Part shown: in pieces, positions 5,656-11,081 of the stretch
How positions within the stretch are numbered: the stretch's first letter is position 1
Layout of the letters: the number at the start of each line of letters is the position of its first letter
From: JAXGPL01 sp040766985
GTDB taxonomy: Bacteria > Bacillota > Sulfobacillia > JAUYEG01
Assembly (NCBI GenBank): GCA_040766985.1
Contig: JAXGPL010000035.1
Coordinates: forward strand, 1-11,081
Length of the DNA stretch: 11,081 nucleotides
Reading direction: 5' to 3'
Notes under the pieces: model-generated
What the model was told of the DNA's origin: nothing
The model's database searches: none
The model's input: the letters and a program-made list of their open reading frames with translations, nothing else
Position numbers and translations under genes: made by a program

Positions 5656-6108
5656 ATGAGGCAGACGTCACTCGCTGCGATCAACATGCTTTCGAGATCA
5701 CTCACCTATTCCTCGCTGCGTGGTTCGGCGCTCGGGCAAAACCTCGCCAACGTCAACACGCCGGGATACAAGCGCCTTGACGTGGACTTTCAGAGCGCGC
5801 TGCAAAGCGCCATCACCCAAGGGCAATCACAGCCGGGCGTTAAGCTGGCAACGACCGCCGCCGGGCACAGGGCCGGGTTCGGCGGTGCGACTGGCGCGAG
5901 TGCAGGAGCAGCCGGCGGCCTGAGCGCTGGCGAGATCGAGGTCGTCCGGGCGGGGGGCACCACTCTACGAAACGACGGCAACAACGTGGATGTCGAGGCC
6001 GAAATGGCCATGCTCGCGGAGAACTCGCTGTTTTACCAGGCCCTCGTCCAGCAAATGAATAACCATCTCGGCCTTCTACGCCTCGCCATCACCGAGGGGA
6101 GGCGATAG
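5656..6108 (+). CDS. flgB: Flagellar basal-body rod protein FlgB
   Basis: A 150-residue proximal rod subunit, exported by the flagellar type III apparatus and assembled on the MS ring. The N-terminal helix ends in the family motif N-L-A-N-V-N-T-P-G-Y-K-R (29-40). The C-terminal helix is E-M-A-M-L-A-E-N-S-L-F-Y-Q-A-L-V (116-131), ending in L-R-L-A-I-T-E-G. The middle (about 55-95) is a Gly/Ala-rich flexible insert. The ATG at 5656 gives 28 residues before the N-x-A-N motif, close to B. subtilis FlgB. Its Shine-Dalgarno is weak (GGGGG 5641-5645), unlike the other genes here, fitting leader-level control. A later ATG at 5686 is possible but has no ribosome binding site. An in-frame TTG at 5566 would put the leader into the protein and is rejected. 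It is the first gene of the operon. Confidence 0.95.
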   Translation: MRQTSLAAINMLSRSLTYSSLRGSALGQNLANVNTPGYKRLDVDFQSALQSAITQGQSQPGVKLATTAAGHRAGFGGATGASAGAAGGLSAGEIEVVRAGGTTLRNDGNNVDVEAEMAMLAENSLFYQALVQQMNNHLGLLRLAITEGRR

Positions 6109-6111
6109 CCG

Positions 6112-6561
6112 GTGCGGATCTTCCACACGCTCGATGTCGCGGCATCCGGGCTGACCAGCGAACGGTTGCGGCTGGACATCATCGCCAACAACCTGGCAAA
6201 CGCCAGCACCACGCGCACCCCCGAAGGCGGGCCGTATATTCGCCAGCTCGCGGTCGTCGCATCGCGCGGGCCGGAGCGCTCAGGCCCCTTCGCCACAGCG
6301 AACGGCAGCGACCCGGCCTCGGCAGTCGGTTCGGGAGTACGCGTCCTGGGCATCGCCCGCGACCCGTCTCCGCCCGTCCTGAAGTACGACCCATCGCATC
6401 CTGACGCCAACGAAGAGGGTTTCGTGCTGTTGCCCAACGTCAACGTGGTCACAGAAATGGTCGACCTTATCTCAGCCACCAGGGCTTACGAGGCCAACGT
6501 CACCGCGCTCAACGCGGCCAAGCAGATGTTCCTCAAGGCTCTGGAAATCGGCCGCGGCTAG
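6112..6561 (+). CDS. flgC: Flagellar basal-body rod protein FlgC
   Basis: A 149-residue proximal rod protein that stacks with FlgB, FlgF and FlgG to form the drive shaft. The N-terminal rod signature is D-V-A-A-S-G-L-T-S-E-R-L-R-L-D-I-I-A-N-N (8-27), followed by L-A-N-A-S-T-T-R-T-P (28-37). The C-terminal helix holds N-V-V-T-E-M-V-D-L-I-S-A-T-R-A-Y-E-A-N-V (111-130), strongly conserved in FlgC. The length is typical. The GTG at 6112 follows AGGGGAGG (6095-6102) by 9 bases, and only 3 bases separate it from the flgB stop, so translation is likely coupled. Confidence 0.96.
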   Translation: MRIFHTLDVAASGLTSERLRLDIIANNLANASTTRTPEGGPYIRQLAVVASRGPERSGPFATANGSDPASAVGSGVRVLGIARDPSPPVLKYDPSHPDANEEGFVLLPNVNVVTEMVDLISATRAYEANVTALNAAKQMFLKALEIGRG

Positions 6562-6573
6562 GAGTGACCGGCG

Positions 6574-6939
6574 ATGTCCATGCGGATCAACGGCAGTCAC
6601 GGGGCGAGCATCGGCCAGTTGCTCGGGTCCGGGAGCAAGGCGGCTCAGGCGCCGGCGGCCGGCCAGACCGCGGGACAGGCGGCTGCGGTTTCTCCCGCAG
6701 CCCAGGGCGGCGCGCCCAAAACGGATTTTCGTGAATCCCTGCTCCAGGCGATCAGGCAGGTCAACGAGTTTCAGCTGCAGGCCGACGAGATGGCGCAGGC
6801 CTTGGCGGCCGGCCAGGCCGCGGAGATGCACCAGGTCATGCTCGCCGCCGAGAAGGCCAACCTGTCCCTGCAGTTCACCTTGCAGGTGCGCAACAAGATC
6901 ATCGAGGCCTACCAAGAGATCATGCGGATGCAGGTCTAG
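6574..6939 (+). CDS. fliE: Flagellar hook-basal body complex protein FliE
   Basis: A 121-residue protein that joins the MS ring (FliF) to the rod (FlgB) and is exported early. The first 50 residues are Ala/Gly/Gln-rich and probably disordered. The conserved part is D-F-R-E-S-L-L-Q-A-I-R-Q-V-N (51-64) and the C-terminal helices with M-H-Q-V-M-L-A-A-E-K-A-N-L-S-L-Q (85-100) and L-Q-V-R-N-K-I-I-E-A-Y-Q-E-I-M-R-M (103-119), typical of FliE. The ATG at 6574 follows AGGAGTGA (6560-6567) by 6 bases, and this ribosome binding site overlaps the flgC stop codon. Confidence 0.96.
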   Translation: MSMRINGSHGASIGQLLGSGSKAAQAPAAGQTAGQAAAVSPAAQGGAPKTDFRESLLQAIRQVNEFQLQADEMAQALAAGQAAEMHQVMLAAEKANLSLQFTLQVRNKIIEAYQEIMRMQV

Positions 6940-6958
6940 CTAGGGGAGAGGTGTGCCG

Positions 6959-8489
6959 GTGAAGGCTAGCGAGGCTATGGGCAGGTTAACCTCCATCTGG
7001 GGACTCGATCGCCCCGCGCAAGCGGGTCGTGGTCGTCGCGTCCGCCGTTTGCGCGTTGGCGCTGCTCGGCGGGTGGACGTTGCTCGCCGCCCGTCCCGAA
7101 TACGTGGTCCTGTTCAACCGGCTTGAACCAAAGGATGCATCGGCAATCGTCGACTCGCTTGAGGCGGAGGGCACGTCCTACCGTTTGGCCGACGGCGGCA
7201 AGACGATCCTGGTGCCGTCCAGCCTGGTTCACTCGGCCCGCCTTAAGCTGGCGGGCGAGGGCCTGCCCGGCCTAGGGTCCCCCGGCTTTGAACTGCTCGA
7301 AGGGGTTTCCATCGGCGCGACGGATTTTGAACGCCGCACCAACTACGTCCGGGCCCTCTCCGGCGAACTGGCCCGCACCATCTCGCAGATCGATCAGGTC
7401 GACTCCGCGCGCGTCCACATCGTCCTGCCGGAGCAGAGCCTGTTCACTAGTCAGGCCAAGCCCACCACGGCGGCGGTCCTGGTCCAGCAGAAGCCCGGCG
7501 CTGCTCTGGCGCCCGAACAGGTCCGGGGCATCGTCAACCTGGTTGCGCGAAGCGTCGAGGGTCTCGACCCCGAGTCGGTCACCGTCGTCGACCAATCCGG
7601 CCACGTGCTTGAGGCAGCCGGCGGGTCAGGCCAGCCCTCCCTTACGGAAACCGCCACAGGCGCGATCGACACGACGCGGCAGTTCTCGCGCGACCTTGAA
7701 TCCAGCCTGCAACGGATGCTCGAACAGGTCCTCGGCCCCGGAAACGTGGCGACACGCGTAGCGGCCCAGTTGTCGTTCGACCAGTCGGTTATTGAGAGAA
7801 GGCTGTTTGAGCCGATCGCCGACGGCCAGGGGCTGGTCCGGAGCATGCAGGAGGCCTACGAGAGCGTCCAGGGCTCCACGGGGAGCGGGGACGGTGGCGG
7901 CGCAGGAGTGCAGACCAACGTGCCGATCTACGAGAGCCCGACGGCTGCGTCGAGCGGGTCCTCCGAGAGCGAGAAGAGCGAAGTGGTCAAGAACTTCGAG
8001 CTTAACGAGATCACCGAACACACCGTTGTGGCGCCGGGCGCCTTGGAGCGGCTGTCGGTTTCCGTGGTCGTGAACAAAGAACTGGCCGCCGCCGAGATCG
8101 CGAGCCTTGAGCGACTTGTGGCAGCCGCAGTCGGTTCGGACGTAAGCCGCGACGACCAAATTGTCGTCACCGGCCTGCCCTTCAACACCGACCTCGCGGA
8201 ATCCATCGCGGCCGACATGGCCGTCGGCCGGCGCAACAGGCTGATCTCCGCGGGGGCCGGCGTAGGCCTCGCCCTTGTCCTCGGCATGGTGCTCTTCCTG
8301 CGCGGTCGGACGGCGGCCAGACGCGAGCGCCAGCGCCAGCTCGAGGTGGTCGTCGCAGAGGAAGTGGCCCCCGAGTTGCCGGCCAACGAGGTTGCGCGCC
8401 TGAAGGCGCAAGACGACCTGCAGAGGTTGTTCCGGCAGAAACCCCAGTCCGCGGCCGAGGTCCTCAGGTCCTGGTTGGTGGAGGAGTGA
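6959..8489 (+). CDS. fliF: Flagellar MS-ring protein FliF, with a +1 frameshift near the N-terminus
   Basis: FliF forms the MS ring in the cytoplasmic membrane, housing the export gate and carrying the switch protein FliG. The GTG at 6959 has a good ribosome binding site (GGAGAGG 6945-6951, 7 bases away) and encodes M-K-A-S-E-A-M-G-R-L-T-S-I-W, a normal FliF start. This frame then departs from the rest. The remaining protein, from about 7003, is in the next frame, open upstream only to a TAA at 6987-6989. Dropping one G of the run 6999-7002 joins them as ...T-S-I-W-D-S-I-A-P-R-K-R-V-V-V-V, giving 509 residues, a normal length. Restored numbering: first membrane helix about 23-42, periplasmic ring domains, second helix about 428-448, and the FliG-binding C-terminal tail A-E-V-L-R-S-W-L-V-E-E. 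The GTG at 7029 has no ribosome binding site and would lose the N-terminal tail. Confidence 0.93.
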
Positions 8490-8495
8490 TGTCCG

Positions 8496-9530
8496 TTGGC
8501 AGTTGAGTTCAAGCCGCAAGGCCGTAAGAACGCGTTAAGCGGGCGCCAGAAGGCTGCCGTGCTGCTGATTTCGCTGGGCGCCGAAGCCTCCGCCAACGTT
8601 CTCAAGTTCCTCCGCGACGAGGAAGTTGAGCAACTGACCCTGGAGATCGCCTCGATGCGCAAGGTCACCCCGGAGATAAAGGAAAAGACGATCACCGAGT
8701 TTTACGACATGTGCGTCGCCCAGGAGTACATCTCCCAAGGCGGCATCGACTATGCCCGCCAACTGCTGCAGGGCGCCGTAGGCGCCGACCGCGCCAAGGA
8801 CATCCTCAACCAGCTTACGTCGACGCTGCAGGTCCGGCCGTTCGACTTCTTGCGCCGCACCGACGCCGCGGAGTTGCTCAACTTCATCCGCAAGGAGCAC
8901 CCCCAGACCATCGCCTTGATCATGGCCTATCTCGAACCCGCCCAGAGCGCAACGGTCCTCGGGTCGCTCCCGCCGGACATGCAGGTCGAGGTCACGCGGC
9001 GCATCGCCGTGATGGACCGCACTTCGCCCGATGTCGTCCGCGAGGTCGAGCGGGTGCTCGAGCGGAAGCTGGCCTCGGTCATGTCCGAGGACTACACGGC
9101 GGCAGGCGGCCTGGATGCGTGCGTCTGCCGTCCTGAACCGCGTCGACCAGGCACTGAAAAGTCGATCATCGAGTCGCTCGTTGAGCAGTTTCCTGACCTT
9201 GCGGAGGAGATCCGCAAGCGGCTGTTCGTCTTCGAGGACCTCATCCACCTCGACGACCGCGCAATGCAAAAAGTCCTGCGCGAGGTCGATCTCAACACCG
9301 ATCTGCCGCTGGCGCTCAAGGTTGCTTCGGAGGAAGTGACCGAGAAGATCTTCCGCAACCTGTCCAAGCGGGCTGTCGAGAACCTCCAGGAAACCATGCA
9401 GTACATGGGGCCGGTCCGCCTGCGCCAGGTGGAAGAGGCCCAGCAGAAGATCGTCAACCTGGTCCGGCGCCTCGAAGACGAGGGCGAAGTCGTGACCGAT
9501 CGTGGCCGGGGAGGCGAGCTGGTTGTCTAG
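8496..9530 (+). CDS. fliG: Flagellar motor switch protein FliG, with a locally out-of-frame segment
   Basis: A 344-residue switch-complex protein that binds FliF through its N-terminal domain and interacts with the stator through its C-terminal domain to make torque. Landmarks: G-R-Q-K-A-A-V-L-L-I-S-L-G (16-28), E-H-P-Q-T-I-A (134-140), K-R-L-F-V-F-E-D-L (241-249), and the torque region S-E-E-V-T-E-K-I-F-R-N-L-S-K-R (278-292). Residues 209-219 read CVCRPEPRRPG where the family has a sequence like A-S-A-V-L-N-R-V-D-Q-G. That sequence is present in the +1 frame at 9121-9150, so two compensating indels are likely. The TTG at 8496 follows AGGAG (8482-8486) by 9 bases. The ATG at 8489, overlapping the fliF stop, opens only a 5-codon frame. 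The C-terminus overlaps fliH by 8 bases. Confidence 0.95.
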   Translation: MAVEFKPQGRKNALSGRQKAAVLLISLGAEASANVLKFLRDEEVEQLTLEIASMRKVTPEIKEKTITEFYDMCVAQEYISQGGIDYARQLLQGAVGADRAKDILNQLTSTLQVRPFDFLRRTDAAELLNFIRKEHPQTIALIMAYLEPAQSATVLGSLPPDMQVEVTRRIAVMDRTSPDVVREVERVLERKLASVMSEDYTAAGGLDACVCRPEPRRPGTEKSIIESLVEQFPDLAEEIRKRLFVFEDLIHLDDRAMQKVLREVDLNTDLPLALKVASEEVTEKIFRNLSKRAVENLQETMQYMGPVRLRQVEEAQQKIVNLVRRLEDEGEVVTDRGRGGELVV

Positions 9531-10413
9531 CCTCACCAACACGGTGTATAAGCCCCAGGCCTACGAGATCGACGGGTCGTGTGCGATCCGCGTGGGTTCG
9601 GAGGGCGGTCCCGAGCGCGCTCCCGCGCCGGTTTCTGCCGCAGTGGCAACCCCTTGGGAAGCCGACGACCTGGGAGCGCTTGAGCCTCCGTGTGACCTTC
9701 CGGTCGACGAAGTTTCGGAGGAGGAGGCCGAGGCCGCTCACGACTCCGCACGGGTGGAAGAAGAAAGCAATGCGCTTTCGCAGGAGGCCGCCGAAGCGCT
9801 CCTTGCCCAGGCGCGCCAGCGCGCTGAGGAGATCCTCGCGGGGGCCAACGAAAGGGCAGTCGCCTTGGCTGAGGAGGCCTGCCTCAAGATCGCCGAGCGC
9901 CTCGAAGGCCAGCTTCGCTCCGAGATCACAGCTCTGCGCGAGCAGGCCGTCCGCGAGGCGGGGGAGATCGTCGCAAAGGCGCAGGCCGACCGGCAGATCA
10001 TGCTTGCATCCGCGCAGCGGGAGATCATTGCGTTGGCTATCGATATCGCACGCCGGGTCGTGGCCAGGGAATTGCGGGTTTCGCCGGACGTCGTCATGGC
10101 TGTGGCTGCCGAGGCCCTCTCGCACCTGCCGTCGGGCACTGATACAGTTCGCCTTTTGGTAAACCCGGCCGATCTCGAAGCCGTTCGGGCCGGGAGAGAG
10201 ACGCTTGCCAAGGCCGCAAACGGGCTTACCTCACTGGAAACCCAAGCCGACGCCCGGGTCGAGCCCGGCGGGTGCGTTGTGCAAAGCCCTTCCGGTGACG
10301 TCGATGGGCGCCTCAGCACGAGATTTGAGCAGATCGAGGACGTCCTCCTGCGCGGGAACAGTGGCCCGGTCAGCGCGCCGCCGACCGCCGATGGCGGGGG
10401 TGCCTGGCGTTGA
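9523..10413 (+). CDS. fliH: Flagellar assembly protein FliH (export ATPase regulator)
   Basis: A 296-residue cytoplasmic protein that dimerises, binds the FliI ATPase and tethers it to the export gate and C ring, as a V/F-ATPase peripheral-stalk analogue. Residues 1-65 form a low-complexity, Pro-containing region. About 66-180 is a long Ala/Glu/Arg-rich coiled coil with A-R-Q-R-A-E-E-I-L (97-105). The C-terminal domain has A-I-D-I-A-R-R-V-V (172-180), V-R-L-L-V-N-P-A-D-L (209-218) and the family block V-E-P-G-G-C-V-V-Q-S-P-S-G-D-V-D-G-R-L (246-264). It is longer than B. subtilis FliH, mainly at the N-terminus. The TTG at 9523 is chosen because GGGGAGG (9508-9514) lies 8 bases upstream and M-S-S-L-T-N-T-V-Y-K-P is a FliH-like start. 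The in-frame GTG at 9502 has no good ribosome binding site. The gene overlaps the fliG end by 8 bases and fliI by 4. Confidence 0.93.
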   Translation: MSSLTNTVYKPQAYEIDGSCAIRVGSEGGPERAPAPVSAAVATPWEADDLGALEPPCDLPVDEVSEEEAEAAHDSARVEEESNALSQEAAEALLAQARQRAEEILAGANERAVALAEEACLKIAERLEGQLRSEITALREQAVREAGEIVAKAQADRQIMLASAQREIIALAIDIARRVVARELRVSPDVVMAVAAEALSHLPSGTDTVRLLVNPADLEAVRAGRETLAKAANGLTSLETQADARVEPGGCVVQSPSGDVDGRLSTRFEQIEDVLLRGNSGPVSAPPTADGGGAWR

Positions 10414-11081
10414 CAGGGTCCACTCCGGGGGTTATCCAAGCCGCCGCGGCAGCGTTGCGGGACGCCAGGATGGTGCGCCTTTGCGGACGGGTTCAGCAGG
10501 TCGTCGGATTGATGGTCGCGGCCAACGGTCCGGCGGTCAGCATCGGCGAACTCTGCTATCTCCGCCCCGGAAAGGGCCGCTTGCCGGTACCGGCTGAGGT
10601 TGTCGGTTTCCGCGACCGGCTGGTGCTGCTGATGCCACTGGGTGCCCTGGAGGGCGTCAGCCCGGGCTGCGAGGTCGTGGCCGCCGGCGGAGAGTTCCAG
10701 GTTTCCCTCGGCCCGGACCTGTTGGGCCGCGTACTTGACGGCCTTGGCCGCCCGATCGACGGCAAGGGCCCGCTGACCGGCGCCGAGCGCCGCGCGACGC
10801 GCGCTATGCCGCCGCACCCGCTGGCTCGGCCCCCGGTCGACCAACCGGTGCTGATCGGCATCCGTGCCGTGGACGGTCTCCTGACCTGCGGCAAAGGACA
10901 GCGCATGGGCATCTTCTCTGGCAGCGGCGTCGGAAAGAGCACGCTCATGGGAATGGTGGCGCGCAACACGGCCGCGGACGTGACAGTTATCGCGCTGGTT
11001 GGAGAACGCGGCAGGGAAGTCAAGGAGTTTTTGGAGCGCGACCTCGGGCCGGAAGGGCTTGCGCGCTCGGTCGTGGTCGTC
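10410..11081 (+). CDS. fliI: Flagellum-specific ATPase FliI (partial, 3' end outside window)
   Basis: An open frame of 224 codons starts with TTG at 10410, overlapping the fliH stop as TTGA, and runs off the right edge. FliI is the F1-beta-like hexameric ATPase that helps unfold and deliver export substrates. Visible: the N-terminal beta-barrel (about 20-95), then L-G-R-V-L-D-G-L-G-R-P-I-D-G (105-118) characteristic of FliI/SctN ATPases, the Walker A loop G-S-G-V-G-K-S-T (171-178) and V-G-E-R-G-R-E-V (197-204) carrying the conserved catalytic-site Glu and Arg. Walker B lies beyond the window. The run GGCGGGGGTG (10393-10402) may serve as ribosome binding site about 7 bases away. Coupling with fliH by the 4-base overlap fits their complex. 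The gene is intact up to the edge. Confidence 0.96.
   Translation, partial: MTGSTPGVIQAAAAALRDARMVRLCGRVQQVVGLMVAANGPAVSIGELCYLRPGKGRLPVPAEVVGFRDRLVLLMPLGALEGVSPGCEVVAAGGEFQVSLGPDLLGRVLDGLGRPIDGKGPLTGAERRATRAMPPHPLARPPVDQPVLIGIRAVDGLLTCGKGQRMGIFSGSGVGKSTLMGMVARNTAADVTVIALVGERGREVKEFLERDLGPEGLARSVVVV

Noticed and set aside
8489..8506. An ATG overlapping the fliF stop (ATGA) as the fliG start
   Set aside because: It opens only five codons before a stop; the TTG at 8496 is in the FliG frame and starts a FliG-like N-terminus.
7626..8519. A 297-codon minus-strand open frame opposite fliF
   Set aside because: It is a shadow frame with no motif; FliF on the plus strand explains the region.
8535..9542. 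A 335-codon open frame on the minus strand across fliG
   Set aside because: It is the antisense shadow of fliG in GC-rich DNA; the plus-strand product is unmistakably FliG and the minus product shows no family motif.
9738..10844. A 368-codon open frame on the minus strand across fliH and fliI
   Set aside because: It lies opposite two recognised genes, is low-complexity (Arg/Ser/Ala-rich) and has no recognisable domain.

Overview
This is a GC-rich bacterial window, most likely from a Bacillota (Firmicutes) lineage of the clostridial, Symbiobacterium or Limnochordia kind. The evidence is the canonical flgB-flgC-fliE-fliF-fliG-fliH-fliI gene order, a YlbF-family protein, an archaeal-type bifunctional FBP aldolase/phosphatase, an aldehyde:ferredoxin oxidoreductase-like C-terminus, strong AGGAGG-type ribosome binding sites and very frequent TTG/GTG starts. 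The taxonomic call is inference.

Left part (1-2602): the C-terminal tail of a probable tungsten-type aldehyde ferredoxin oxidoreductase, then a hairpin. Next come a small helical YlbF-like protein and, 27 bases on, a full-length fused ABC exporter. A 16-bp perfect inverted repeat separates the exporter from the convergent gene to its right.

Middle (2603-5340): fbp (minus strand) and an M20 zinc peptidase (plus strand) are divergent. The fbp leader holds an intrinsic terminator just before its ribosome binding site, preceded by an 8-bp closing stem around about 90 nt. This looks like an attenuator or riboswitch, and I cannot assign it to a known class. The peptidase is followed by a 35-residue five-cysteine RCKP-type rubredoxin-like protein and a strong terminator.

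Right part (5341-11081): a well-formed cyclic di-GMP-I (GEMM-I) riboswitch sits in the leader of the flagellar operon. It should tie synthesis of the rod, MS ring, switch and export ATPase to c-di-GMP, as known for the flgB operon of Clostridioides difficile. Genes are tightly packed or overlapping, and fliI runs off the right edge. As given, the sequence carries a +1 frameshift near the start of fliF and a pair of compensating indels in fliG that scramble an 11-residue conserved segment. Sequencing or assembly error is the simplest explanation.

Two genes are not visible as long ORFs: the RCKP protein (5137-5244) and the edge-truncated fliI (from 10410).
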